Notes: a model not told the origin generated them from the letters alone. A DNA stretch of 64,000 nt from Bolinopsis microptera (GCF_026151205.1 NC_087080.1:14267337-14331336), one strand, 5' to 3'; counted from the stretch's first letter, positions 24,479 through 36,068 are shown. Numbers and translations: made by a program.

Positions 24479-25167
24479 CTCTCATTTTTTTAGAGCAAAC
24501 GTAATTTAAATGGCTAAACACAATTCAATAAAATTTGGCTCGATCCGATTATCCAAACTATCAAATAAATGCGAAAATGAACCTTCTTTTGAAAACAATG
24601 AACACAAATATGTTTCGATTTGACAAATTTCTCGAACCAGTGGTGGTAGTAAGTCATACCAGAACCAATTATTTCAATTGGGCACTCAGTGACTGAGCTA
24701 TTAATGCCAACGTTTGCACACTGACTTTTGGCCCACCCTGTATATTTATAATATACGGCTGGAAAAATGTAACTGGATATCTGCCACAATGCTGCTATTA
24801 TTAAGGTTAAAGTAACATTTAGCACATAAAGAAGTCTGGTTTGCTAGGTTTTAATTGGTCGTATAATAACAAATAAAAATGAGTTAAGACTACAAAAACG
24901 GTCGATAGAACCTAATTATAATACCTGTATCGAGAACTCGACTTCAATGCACTGATAGCGTTGGTACTAACATTCTATCAAATTATGTCATTATATCTTG
25001 AGACTTGATAGCTGCCTGAAACAGTTTTGAGTCAACATTATCGTGATATTCTAGAAATTGAAACCAATTCTCAACTTTAAAAAAGCAGGTTTCAATAAAT
25101 GCCATAGAATTAAATTCTACCTTTTTAAATTTCAAGAATTTGTTGATTTATTAAAATTCTGTCTCAA
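24479..25167. other. intergenic, no gene seen
   Basis: AT-rich sequence between the tandem duplication and the piggyBac-type element. A minus-strand open frame at 24514-24825 begins with a hydrophobic stretch, but I recognise no family and give it no support as a gene. Confidence 0.4.
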
Positions 25168-25171
25168 TTAA

Positions 25172-27858
25172 CCCATTAGGGACGATAGGGTCGTTTACGA
25201 CCCACCTTTTCTAGAGGCTATAGAGGACAAACCAAAATACTAAACGCCACGAATCTTTCGCACATATGCGCAAAATTTATTGGGCTACATTATTGACTTT
25301 CCAGTCGAGACCCAATTAATCACTAACAATTAAATAATTAGACTGATTAGTCGTCATAATTGGAAAATATTTCACTTAACTTCTTGCCTTGATTGGGACA
25401 TTTAAACTTTATGTAGGCTTATTTTTTGAGAACAAAATAGTTGCGGGCAACGATTTCCTTGGGACAAATGAAAAGCCTGTGATAATCAAATGTTCACAAA
25501 CAGAGCTAGACGCTGTTTACTGACTGCGGTCGCATACGACCCACTCGTCCGGGTCGCAAACGACCCATCACGGTTTTTCGGCTATTACTTCTGAAACAAA
25601 GACGTAAGGATAAAATAAAAACTGTAGCATAAGTTAAAAACATATGGTCAATACTGTGTGACTCTAACTTTTTAAAAATAGAGAATTTGGGTCATTAACG
25701 ACCCACTCGGCTCACTTGCTAATTACTACATTTGTCCATGTAACTTCTTGAATTCAGCCTAAAACATGACATCATAAGTGGAAACTCGCCTCCCAGCAAG
25801 TGATTATCATCATAAACTGCGAAAAATCGGTTAAATGGGTCATTAGCGACCCACTAGGACCACAAAATTGATTAATTAAATATAATGTTGTCAAACTTTT
25901 ACAAATATTAATATAAAAACATATTATATCTTGGTCATTACTCCTGTACGTTGATTTAACTTCTTAAATCGATCAACTGGGTCAATAACGACACACTTGG
26001 AAGTTAAACCACGTCATTAATTATCAGTATCATGCTGTTCCACCATCAAGAAAGACACTCGTAGGTCTTAATTCCACGCAAACCACGGGTGGATGACCAC
26101 TAGCCCTTCTGAGATCCAGGGCCAACTGAAGGGCAGTCATCACTCATCAAAAAGCTGCGAGAATAACACGACTGCATATGCCTGGAGTTGCGTCCTGACT
26201 ATGGTGCGTGGAAATCTGTACCGAAATGACCGTGGCCGTGTCGCAAAAGAAAAGGAGATCGGCCCTCGTTCCTAACTTGCTAGGTAATAGCCATGCTGTT
26301 GTTGTTGCTTATTAGATTCTGTAACCTTTTTCGTCAATTTCAAATCTTGGTAAACGACCTGCTACAACTCACCGCTTGAGACCCAGGGTCCCAAGGTGAT
26401 CAGATCATGATCATGTCACTCAAGAAAAATCCCCTGAATGAAGTATACGAGATATCCTGTAACCTTGGGTAAATACTGAAAGAAAAGCGGTCAAATTGCA
26501 TATTCTAATCCAACATGCCAATCTGTTTGACATTCCTAGAAAGTACGAGAATAACTGAACAACTGCTGCATTCAGATGGCTACATCTATAACAGCTCTGC
26601 GAAGAAGGACAAGCAAAAAGCCCCCCCCCCCCATCTGGCTGGCGGTGCTGCAACCTGCAATCTCTCAGACAACTACTTCGTTGTGGGTATTAACAACCCC
26701 ACAACAACGAGGCAGCTTTCAAAACGAAACCAAGTATTACGTAATCGGCCGAGAGGGAGGGGAGTTTCCAAATGATTACGCTTGTGTAATTTTGAAATAA
26801 TACATAGCTATGTGGTGAGGGAGGGGGGGGGGGGTAAAAATTGTCCAATAAGTGATTACGTAATATGTGAACGGCCCCTAAGAAGTAAAGAAAGGAAGCT
26901 GCGAAATGAGTAGATGCAGCCATCTGAATTCTGAATTCAGCAGTTGTATAGTTCTTCTTGGACTTTTTAGGAATCGGGAAAAGATAGGCACGTTGTTTGT
27001 TGTCTCATGACATTACGGTCGTGTACTAACAGCTGATAAACTCACCTACCTATCAATCCAATTCTGCCCATTATTCGTCAGTGATTGGGTGACGTGATCT
27101 GCAGAGTGCAGATCACAGGTTGAGACTCCAGATCTCAGGAGGGCTAGTGAGCTAGTGGTCATCCACCCGTGGTTTGCGTGGAATTAAGACCTATGAGTGT
27201 CTTTCTTGATGGTGGAACAGCATGATACTGATAATTAATGACGTGGTTCAACTTCCGAGTGGGTCGTTATTGACCCAGTTGATCGATTTTAAAAGTTAAA
27301 TCAACGTACAGTAGTAATGACCAAGATATAATATGTTTTTATACTAATATTTGTAAAAGTTTGACAACATTATATTTAATTAATCAATTTTGTGGTCCTA
27401 GTGGGTCGCTAATGACCCATTTAACCGATTTTTCGCAGTTTATGATGATAATCACTTGCTGGGAGGCGAGTTTCCACTTATGATGTCATGTTTTAGGCTG
27501 AATTCAAGAAGTTACATGGACAAATGTAGTAATTAGCAAGTGAGCCGAGTGGGTCGTTAATGACCCAAATTCTCTATTTTTAAAAAGTTAGAGTCACACA
27601 GTATTGACCATATGTTTTTAACTTATGCTACAGTTTTTATTTTATCCTAACGTCTTTGTTTCAGAAGTAATAGCCGAAAAACCGTGATGGGTCGTTTGCG
27701 ACCCGGACGAGTGGGTCGTATGCGACCATAGCTGTATCTTTTAAACTAAACGAGATACAGATTAGCTTTTTTGGATATCTCATTTTTGCTGTAAAGTGAC
27801 CTAGTGTATTAAACGGCATCAAAATCGGCAAACTTTAAAACTCGTCGTCCCTAATGGG
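25172..27858. mobile_element. piggyBac-type foldback element, non-autonomous
   Basis: Flanked by TTAA (25168-25171 and 27859-27862), with terminal inverted repeats CCCATTAGGGACGA and its complement. TTAA targets and CCC..GGG ends are the piggyBac signature. Inside are long inverted arms of about 600 bp (roughly 25528-26125 and 27135-27726) around a 1-kb spacer. The arms carry several copies of the palindromic motif GGGTCGnnnnCGACCC or close variants, at about 25188, 25530, 25552, 25688, 25840 and 25979, mirrored on the right. No transposase frame is visible, so it would need a transposase in trans. Confidence 0.85.
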
Positions 27859-27862
27859 TTAA

Positions 27863-29087
27863 TATATAAGGGTACATGCAATGTATTTCGACACGCACTG
27901 TAGACTCACTTATTGGATTCGTGCTAGATGCTGTGTACGTCACCCTCTTAACCACCTCTATGGCGAAGATGAGGATGGTAAGTGCAAGTACAGTAATGTG
28001 AGGAGAGGATGGGTATCATTTAGCACATTTTTGCTGTAGGTGTAAAGTAGCTCTTAGTCAAGGAGTATATAAATGACGGCACGACAAGGTTCTGCAACAG
28101 ATCTCTGAACATGTTATCTTGTGAGCGCCGAGTGAACACTTATAAGAACAAGGCCAGCGATGTAAGACAGTATCATTGACTTAGTCCATGCTGGGAGGAA
28201 AAAAGCAAGTACAGACGACCGAAAGGAGTCGTGGTTTGGGATCCTGAGTGGGTCTCGATATTGGATAGTGCTTTTATATATCGGACCTTATGATATTCTC
28301 AAGGTCACCAAGACGGCACAGTCTTATGGCGGGAGGTAACGGTACCATCTAAAGAGCAGATTGCTGAATCATACAAGTAAAAACTCTACCGGTACAGCAG
28401 TCTTACAGCAGACTGAGATTCAAGCGAAAGAATTGTGCTGTTATAATTATGCGGTTAAAGTTCTAGCACCGGGAGTAGTTGTTCACGGTTTGGAGAGAGC
28501 TGAGTAGGCTAGTACGGGATAGAAGGGAAGAAGCAGCTCACTGTTCCAGATGGATCTACTTCTTATCAAGGAAGAAGGAGTGGTAGGTATAGTAAGGAAG
28601 ATTGGAGCCTAAGAGTTAACTTAACATCTAGAGGTACCACAAACTTTATCTCGTCGCCAATTGCGAGCTTTAACGGGTTTCCTCAAGTGACTCGATGGTT
28701 TAATTGTGACAAATCATGATACGAACTTTGATGAACCCATAATAGTATAGTGCAATAATACTATGATAGTATTCTCATAAGTTCTACCCTTGCAACCGAG
28801 TACAATGTACATACTAAGTGATATCAAGCTGCAATCTAAAATTTATTAATTGAATCTCAAAATAACTTCAAATTTTACCTAATAATTGCGACATCGTTGG
28901 AAGTGAGAAATAAAATACATTAAATTTTAATCCAATTCTGCGAGAGAAGATTTGCCCAGACAGCTGACAAGAATGTATTACCATACTTCCTGTAAATGTG
29001 GTAGTTATTAGGTCATATCAAACTTGAAAATTATGTCAAAGTTTTTCTCAGTCTCTGGTGTCAGAAAACTTCGAAATTCGTGGAAAT
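27863..29087. other. upstream flank of the ORF1-type gene
   Basis: No gene is recognised. It may be the 5' untranslated part of the retrotransposon whose ORF1 begins at 29088, but I cannot place an element boundary. Confidence 0.35.
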
Positions 29088-29846
29088 ATGGACCAGGAAA
29101 TACTCATGTCTCCGTCTATCTATAAAAGGTATATGGCAAACTGGGTTATGCAAGCAGCAGACCTCGTACGACGGCAGAGTAGTCAGATGAGCGCTATGAT
29201 GGAAATCGTTGAGTGCCTCAAGACGGAAGCACTAGCAGACAAGGAAAAGATGGTCAGGTTGCAGGACCAGTTGCTAGTGCAGAAGGACGAACAACTACAG
29301 TTGTTTAAGACGTCAGTTGAAGAGACAGTACAAACAACGGTGGAGACAGGAATTAAGAGCTACAGTGCAGCTGTACAAAAGAACAGCACAAGTGGCGCGG
29401 TCTGCAACAGCAAAATTCTGAAGAATGTAATGAAGAGTGTGGCTGCAGAGGAGGACAGGAGCAAGAATCTGATAGTGTTTGGTCTGAAAGAAGAGGATGA
29501 AGAACAGCTACCAGCTCTGGTAACCGCACTATTGGAGGAGATCGGGGAGAAACCTCATTTTGAAGCGACTAGAGTCGGCTGGAAGAGGCCAGGTACGGCT
29601 ATCCGACCAGTCAAGATCACCGTCCCAAGCTCAACAGCAGTTCATCAGATTCTGATGAAAACAGGGAGACTGAAGATGGCTGATGCACACAAAAATGTAT
29701 GGATCTGTCCTGATAGATCCAGTGAAGAGCGTGCAGCAAGGAAGAACGTGGTAACTGACCTGAAGAAGAAGAGGGCTGAACAGACTCATCTCGACCACTA
29801 CATCCGTAACGGGAAGGTCTGTAGCCGGGTTAAGAAGACACCATGA
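29088..29846 (+). CDS. non-LTR retrotransposon ORF1-type RNA-binding protein
   Basis: A 252-residue intronless, intact frame from ATG 29088 to TGA 29846. The N-terminal half is helical and charged and probably coiled coil (about residues 25-110, with repeated K/E/Q and hydrophobic spacing). It is followed by an RRM-like block starting at EEDRSKNLIVFGLKEEDEE, with RPVKITVPSS and WICPDRSSEERAARK further on. This order, coiled coil then RRM then basic tail, is typical of ORF1 proteins of CR1/L1-like elements, which bind and chaperone element RNA. No endonuclease or reverse transcriptase frame follows in the next 1.4 kb. It is either a 3'-deleted copy, a non-autonomous element or a captured host gene. 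The upstream in-frame GTG at 29058 is less likely as a start. Confidence 0.7.
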   Translation: MDQEILMSPSIYKRYMANWVMQAADLVRRQSSQMSAMMEIVECLKTEALADKEKMVRLQDQLLVQKDEQLQLFKTSVEETVQTTVETGIKSYSAAVQKNSTSGAVCNSKILKNVMKSVAAEEDRSKNLIVFGLKEEDEEQLPALVTALLEEIGEKPHFEATRVGWKRPGTAIRPVKITVPSSTAVHQILMKTGRLKMADAHKNVWICPDRSSEERAARKNVVTDLKKKRAEQTHLDHYIRNGKVCSRVKKTP

Positions 29847-31260
29847 TGACGTAATTCATGTTTCTCGGACACCACCGATCAGTATAATATGTACTTGTAG
29901 GGGTATTTTAAGAGTTAACGGACGTTATCTGTATTTGAGAGACAATTATATTATATACATACATTATTATTTGATTGTTTCACACTTTTCACATTTCATA
30001 ATTTTATTACTAGGTGGAGGTGATGTTATTGAGACTTTGGGCGGCCAAAAAACTCTTGTTCTGAAAGTTGTCCTCTGTACTTGTTTCACTGACCCACGCT
30101 TTTTAGCATTTATACATTTCGGCCCATTTTATATGTTTGTTCGAATTGCTGTACATTTGTATACTTGCTATTTTGTAAAAGTTTCAAATCAAAAAATCAC
30201 CAGTAGAGTGCCCAGCCGCACCAAAACAACCTGCGATTTTTACGTGGGAAACATCGTATAATACACATGCTATACACTCTAGTTTTAAAGCAGCTACTGA
30301 TATCAAGCGGCAGTATTAATAAGCATACAAATTCAGCGCAAAAAATTGTAAAGACGACACAAATTCATGCGGGATGTTAATAAATGTGTCCATGTTGAAC
30401 TCAAACTCCGACAGAATAATATTTCAAATCGGATATATTATAATTAATCAAATGGTATCTGCTCATGTTCCGTCTATATAAACTACAAAACTTAATAAAT
30501 TAGTGAAGTTCTGAAACAAAGATCACGACTAGGTTTTATCAAAATTGAAAAGAAAACCGATCGAAGTGCACTAGAGATATAGTTTAAGTTTAAAGGGTCA
30601 TCATTACTAAAATCTCTTCCTAGCTCCTAGCAATCAAGTTGTTAATCCTAGTTCTACACCTAAACAAGTACAAAATTACAGCCTTACATTTTGAAATTTT
30701 TCGATATCCAGCTCAACATAAGACTTCGATACCAATAATGCATAATGGGTACATACCGATGATCGGTGTTCGTAAATATTTGATTATTTATAGTATTGAA
30801 GTTTAAAATCTTCCTAATTATGTAAGAATAACAAAAGGAATCACGTACTAGTGTGCTGTTACGAAAAACAACTATTTAATAAAAATAAATTAACAGTATT
30901 CGAGTACAAAATTAAAAATACAAACTCCAACATAATCGACAGACAAACTCAATAAATGAAGATTTCGTCGTGAAACGAGCTATATATACAGCTATAACGT
31001 AGCGCTCGACTCCAGTCTGAACCAAAATTAAGTCGCGTTCGTAGGAAATTGACCACCAGCTGCTGGTGGTTCGAATGTTGGTTTGCACACTACTGTGGTT
31101 GCGAGAAGCATTATTTGATGCGCGCGCGACCCAGTAGTGCATCGCGCTACAACGGGATAGCTACTGTTAGTGTTAAAGGGCAGTAAATTATTATTTCTTT
31201 ACTGTTGCAGTTTGAGTCGTCATCGTTAGCTTACTGTGTACCAATTTTCTGACGTTGAGA
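29847..31260. other. no gene seen
   Basis: AT-rich DNA without recognisable coding sequence or reverse-transcriptase remains. A short plus-strand open frame (29935-30261) resembles nothing known. An inverted CCACCAGC/GCTGGTGG pair lies near 31050. Confidence 0.4.
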
Positions 31261-31843
31261 ATGGCACGCTTCCGAGATAAAAGAAGTTCCAAGACACAAG
31301 AGCTGATGATACTCATATTTTGGAATTTACGGCTGCGACCGCATCTCGAGGATTTCATGTTTACAAAGCTACTTGACTGGACAAAGGCGGAACCTGGAGA
31401 GCGTGTAACAGTGGAGCTAGAGACATCAGCTGAGTCGCTAAAGATTGATCGCTTCTCGTGTGCAGTGTGTAGACTTGACGGATGTTACTCGTCTAAATTT
31501 CTTCGAAGTAGCGCGCGCCGCTTTCTTCTCGAAATGTTGGCCCGACGGCAAGTGCTAGTGCTACGAAGTAGCGCGCGCCGGGCCAGACCATTAACAATGG
31601 TCAATGTGTAGACTAAAGAAAGAGGAAGTTTTTCCCGTTAAAGTAACTTGTGGCCACATCCCGCTAGAAGTGAGTAAACTGTGCCACTATTTCATGGTCC
31701 ACGGTGGATTGATTACAGGAGCAGTTGAAGATGAAAAGCCAAGACGTTCCCCAATACCAAGCGGTGGGCAGGAAATCAAGCTGCGGCTGACCTTCAGAGC
31801 AGTAGCTCTGAAAAATATTTTTGAAAATTTTTTTATTTATTGA
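31261..31843 (+). pseudogene. HIRAN-like protein gene split by an insertion
   Basis: Two in-register halves flank a 129-bp insertion. The 5' half (ATG 31261 to about 31475) contains WTKAEPGERVTVELE and IDRFSCAVCRL. The 3' half continues RLKKEEVFPVKVTCGHIPLE, then LCHYFMVHGGLITGAV and KLRLTFRA, ending at the stop at 31843. The spacing GE..E.E...DRF.CAV, then GHIP.E.S.., then HGG.I.G.V resembles the HIRAN-like domain seen in many uncharacterised invertebrate proteins; HIRAN domains bind 3' DNA ends in HLTF-type proteins. The insertion plus its 10-bp duplication adds 139 bp, which shifts the frame, so this copy should be null unless the insert is spliced out. The family assignment is tentative. 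Confidence 0.5.
31476..31604 (+). mobile_element. 129-bp miniature element with 10-bp target duplication
   Basis: Inserted in the HIRAN-like gene and flanked by TGTGTAGACT on both sides (31466-31475 and 31605-31614). It starts TGACGGATGTTACTCGTC and ends CCATTAACAATGGTCAA. The terminal inverted repeat is at most a few bases (TGAC/GTCA). Other copies lie at 16174, 16583, 18219 and 18786. A duplication of 9-10 bp suggests a Mutator-like or similar mover, but a very short retroelement cannot be excluded. There is no poly-A tail and no clear Pol III box. Confidence 0.75.
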
Positions 31844-32462
31844 TTAATTAATTATACAATCTAAAAGTTTTTCTCTTTTATTTTTAAACACACTGGTTCA
31901 ATTTAGAATATTCTACGACATTTAGAAGTCGAAAGCATTTGCTTATTTGTTATTGGCCAAGTTGACTATTTATCATTTTATATTCTATCGCAGAATCTTT
32001 GATAAATCCAAGATAACACTCAATAATACCTGATAGCGGCCGTTCTCAGTATATTACACAAAAAGGACCCCTCAGGGTGTCAACGTTGCCATATCAACCA
32101 TGGAAATGTAGCGGTAGCCCTACTCTATAAGTCTATAGTTTACTAAACTCGAATAATACAGCCATCCGATTGGGTATTATTTTATAATAGGAGCATCACG
32201 TATTCTGGTAATTGTAGTGCCAGAAATAAACACCTGATATTAGCAGTTCCTTTTACCGTACGATAAGCTCGCTATCTTGCATTATCTTATATTTATCTGT
32301 TTCCGTAGTTGCGATAAGCCACTGCTTGAATACGTTTGGCGACCAATAACATTTCCGGAAAGACCCCCACGTGACATCTCTGTTTTGTCATTGGAGTATA
32401 GGTAGCACATTATCAGTATCGCAGTGGCTTTCAAATTTGTTCGTTGCCCTAATCTCTTGTGC
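31844..32462. other. no gene seen
   Basis: AT-rich intergenic DNA between the broken HIRAN-like gene and the duplicated 3'-flank block. Nothing recognisable. Confidence 0.4.
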
Positions 32463-32890
32463 TGCTAATTCTAAATAATTTGCTTTCGTTATCTCAACAA
32501 TTGACAAACGTATTTATTCTTAAATATACACTCAGTTTGTTTTATAAAGACGATTAATTTTGGCGAAGGCTTCACCGTCTTTAATTGATCGCAACCAGTC
32601 TTTAATTTTGCTGGTAGAAGTAAGGTCAGTGTATGAAATGTGCTTTATTACATGATCTGATCTATTTTTAGACCTGTTGTGGCCGTCTTTAACTTTTCAA
32701 TCTTGAATTCTTGCAGTTTTTAATTTTCGTTCATTTGAAGGCACCGTCTTTATCAAGGGCGTCTTTAAAAAATAAACTGAGTGTAGTCCTCACATTTCAT
32801 TTCCCGTTTATATTTAATTTTCCTGTTTACATTTCCCGTTGACAACGGGCCGTTGTACAGTTTTCATAATAATTGATTAGAAGTTACTAA
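32463..32890 (+). repeat. diverged copy of the 3' flank of the gene at 34046
   Basis: CTAATTCTAAATAATTTGCT onward matches 34877-35214, which starts at the last codons of the small coiled-coil gene (TCT AAA TAA) and runs through its 3' flank. The homologous block includes a miniature TIR element in both copies (32529-32783 and 34939-35136) and unique flanks on both sides, so it arose by segmental duplication after the element inserted. Confidence 0.85.
32529..32783. mobile_element. 255-bp miniature TIR element (copy A)
   Basis: Ends CACTCAGTTTGTTTTATAAA at the left and an AATAAACTGAGTG-type complement at the right. Flanked by TA on both sides (32527-32528, 32784-32785), fitting a Tc1/mariner-like TA duplication. 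Internal GACGGTG/CACCGTC phrases are also inverted. No coding capacity. Confidence 0.75.
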
Positions 32891-32933
32891 CTTGGTAACT
32901 TGGTAAGGTTTATCCTCGTAGCAGGAAGGGTCA

Positions 32934-33830
32934 TCAGATGTCTGACCACCGTGATGGCGTGTAGTCTACCAAGGAATTCGACCAGCTGCACGTATAACCG
33001 GAAACCGGAGGGTTATCCGGTATCAAAGCAAGAAACTTAGACAAACTGACTTTGAAGCTGGCAAACGTTTTCTCGGCTTTCACTTCACTCGGCACCTTAT
33101 TCCACAGTTTGGATCCTTTTACTGCGAACGAGCTATCGTACAGTGTCTGGTTTCTCATCGAACTCGACTTTGATAGAGAAGGAACAACTGCTTTAGTGCC
33201 ATATCTGGATGTTTCCACAAACTCGATGCTACAGCTATTTGGAACAACGTTATGGTACGTTTTCCACATCATCAAGATGATGTATCTCTCCCTTCTCCGT
33301 TGCAGGGACATTAACTTCAAATGAGCTAGCCTCTCCCAGTAGTTTAAGCTGTATAGACCACCAATGCGGCTTGTAAAGGTACGCTGGACCCCCTCCAAAA
33401 GCTGAATCTCTGTCGTCTTGACTGGGTCCCACAGCGGACAACAGTACTCCAATAAGCTTCTGACTAGAGACTTGTAGAGGGTCATCATAACCACTTTATC
33501 CCGTGTCTTAAACACACTGAACACCCAAGACAGTTTACTTCTAGCTTTGGTGACCATATCCCCGACGTGTTTAGACCAGCTCAGATCGCTTGACACTTTT
33601 ACACCAAGGTCTCTAACGTTTTCTACGGGATAAAGAGTGACGTCACTAGAAACCTTGTAGAGGAGACTTTCTACGTAGAAGGGAAGTTCACTTGATAAGT
33701 TCCTCTTATTGTGTAGGTGGTTTAGGAGTTCGAACTTCTGCTCGTGTAACTTCATGTTGTTACATAGGGACCAATCTATAATGCTGTAAAGATCAGTCTG
33801 AAGAAGTTGGCAGTCTGAAGAAGTTAGCAA
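32934..33830 (-). pseudogene. CR1-like reverse transcriptase, C-terminal part (5'-truncated)
   Basis: An open frame of 298 residues on the minus strand ends at a stop at 32934. It reads as the thumb and post-RT region of a non-LTR reverse transcriptase: DLYSIIDWSLCNNMKLHEQK (the usual 'W...N.MKLN..K' block), VRDLGVKVSSDLSWSKHV, LVRSLLEYCCPLWDP, LEGVQRTFTSRI and LWNKVPSEV. The catalytic FADD block and everything before it are missing, as expected for a 5'-truncated CR1/RTE-like insertion. Just beyond its 5' end are a short GAAGAAGTTAGCAAG phrase shared with the 35.2-kb array, and a poly-C run at about 33927. Confidence 0.85.
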
Positions 33831-34045
33831 GAGCCAGTGACCGTACCGAACTTTAAATATTTAACAAGTCGAAGAACGGTTGTTTTATTGTTTTCAAAAT
33901 TAGTTTTTAACTAATTAGTACCTGATCCCCCCCCCCCCCCCCCCCGCTGTTATAGGTCTTAAATATCATGATACCGTAATTATAAGTTTGGTTAAGATAA
34001 TGAAGATATCACATAACATTACATGACATTTTTACTTTTTTAGCG

Positions 34046-34889
34046 ATGGACACTGACGTGGAGGATTTGGAAATTATCATAGATATTGAGAAAACTGGTA
34101 AGTTGGGTAATGTAATCATGTGATAATCAAATTCAAATAACAGTGTCAATTATTTCTTTAAATAATTGAAATTTGTTTGTTTTTTATCAGTTCCATACCA
34201 CCCGGCACCGTACCCCTCCCTCCCCGGCCCCCGCCTTATATCTCATTTTCGTAGAGAAGAAGCTGTCAGATGGAGAGAAGAAGCTGTCCGATCTGAGAGA
34301 ATACCACGACAAGCTTGTACACCGGCTAAGAGAGAGGGAGAGCCACCCATTAGCTACGGTTGGAAATTAAATTTATTGTTTAGTTTAAACCTTTCTCAAT
34401 CCAAATTACTGATCGATGATTTAATAATCCCGAAACAAGAATCATCATCAGTAAAACAACAAATTTTGTACTCCGCATTGTTCATCTAATCCCAATTTAT
34501 AAGTTTATAGATATAAACAATAATAGCGCTAATACTATGTGTTTCAGACAGCTGTGCCCACATATGAAGAGCTGAAGAAGATGCTAACTCCAGCTCCCCC
34601 CGATTTAACAGATTTGTCACTATACGCCCCCTATCCTCCTACACGATATCTCGAGTACTGTGAGGCTCACTCTCCTCGGCAGGTATCAGACCAGGACGTT
34701 AAACAGGACGTTGAGATACAGTTAGAGCAGTGGCGCGCCTCGCTGGAACCTTTTGACAGGGCCATTCTACGCGGCGAGGTTACGCCTGAGGGAGAGATGG
34801 AGCGCGGTGAGGTTACGCCAAACAGAGAGAATTGTAAGGAGAATTGCGAGGTTAAACCTCAAATCGCAGACTCTACTAATTCTAAATAA
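34046..34889 (+). CDS. small coiled-coil protein, unrecognised
   Basis: Three-exon model: 34046-34097, 34255-34358, 34548-34889 (TAA), 165 residues, phases consistent. Exon 1 encodes an acidic start (MDTDVEDLEIIIDIEK). Exon 2 a short coiled coil (EKKLSDGEKKLSDLREYHDK). Exon 3 a proline- and acid-rich tail (YEELKKMLTPAPPDLTDLSL, LEQWRASLEPFDRAI) with GEVTP twice. The exon-2 donor (ACG/gttgga) is weak, and an earlier acceptor at 34190 gives a longer alternative frame, so exon 2 is the least certain. A pyrimidine-rich acceptor (ttttttag) ends 2 nt before the ATG, implying an upstream untranslated exon or a spliced leader. I do not recognise the family. Confidence 0.5.
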
Positions 34890-34938
34890 TATGCTTTCGT
34901 TATCTCAACAGTTGACAAACTATTTATTCTTTAATATA

Positions 34939-35136
34939 CACTCAGTTTGTTTTATAAAGACGGTTAATTTTGGCGAAGGCTTCACCGTCTTTAATTCATC
35001 GCAACCCGTTTTTAAATTTGCTGGTAGGAGTAAGGTCAGTGTGTGAAATGTGCTTTATTACATCTGATCTATTTTTAGACCTGTTGAGGCGTCTTTAATT
35101 TTTTAATTTTGAAGTCTTTAAAAAACAAACTGAGTG
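34939..35136. mobile_element. 198-bp miniature TIR element (copy B)
   Basis: Same element as 32529-32783, with an internal deletion: left end CACTCAGTTTGTTTTATAAA, right end AAACAAACTGAGTG, TA on both flanks. It lies about 50 bp after the stop codon of the gene at 34046 and so probably within its 3' UTR. Confidence 0.75.
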
Positions 35137-35212
35137 TAGTCCTCACATTTCATTTCCCGTTTATATTTGATTTTCCTGTTTACATTTCCCGTTGTACAGT
35201 TCTCATGATAAT

Positions 35213-35815
35213 TTATTAGAAGTTAGCAAGAAGTTAGCAATTTTTATTTAGTTAGCAAGAAGTTAGCAAGAAGTTAGCAAGAAGTTAGCAATTTTTATTT
35301 AGTTAGCAAGAAGTTAGCAAGAAGTTAGCAAGAAGTTAGCAATTTTTATTTAGTTAGCAAGAAGTTAGCAAGAAGTTAGCAATTTTTATTTAGTTAGCAA
35401 GAAGTTAGCAAGAAGTTAGCAATTTTTATTTAGTTAGCAAGAAGTTAGCAAGAAGTTAGCAAGAAGTTAGCAATTTTTATTTAGTTAGCAAGAAGTTAGC
35501 AAGAAGTTAGCAAGAAGTTAGCAATTTTTATTTAGTTAGCAAGAAGTTAGCAAGAAGTTAGCAATTTTTATTTAGTTAGCAAGAAGTTAGCAAGAAGTTA
35601 GCAAGAAGTTAGCAATTTTTATTTAGTTAGCAAGAAGTTAGCAAGAAGTTAGCAATTTTTATTTAGTTAGCAAGAAGTTAGCAAGAAGTTAGCAAGAAGT
35701 TAGCAATTTTTATTTAGTTAGCAAGAAGTTAGCAAGAAGTTAGCAATTTTTATTTAGTTAGCAAGAAGTTAGCAAGAAGTTAGCAAGAAGTTAGCAATTT
35801 TTATTTAGTTTTCAC
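35213..35815 (+). repeat. minisatellite of AAGTTAGCAAG sub-units
   Basis: Blocks of two or three AGTTAGCAAGA sub-units are closed by AGTTAGCAATTTTTATTT. About fourteen blocks alternate between the short and long form. The first units derive directly from the ATTAGAAGTTAGC end of the duplicated 3' flank. Non-coding. Confidence 0.9.
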
Positions 35816-36068
35816 CAGTTATTATTTGCCTTATTTCACTTTGTCTGTCGAGAGCCGTTATGCTCCCTACTAAACACTATAATGCATTATAAAATACAAA
35901 TTACATAATATTATGCACTAGTCCAATTTCAAAATCTGCTCTGGATATCTTACACATCCACTCAGGATATAATTAATACATTAAACACTTAGCATTTAAT
36001 ATTGAAATAAAATATCGGTACTTTTTGACGTGAACAGAATTATCAATCAATGTAAATACTAAATGCTA
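35816..36068. other. 3' flank, no gene seen
   Basis: AT-rich sequence between the minisatellite and the stop codon of the minus-strand membrane-protein gene. It presumably holds the 3' UTR of that gene. Confidence 0.4.
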
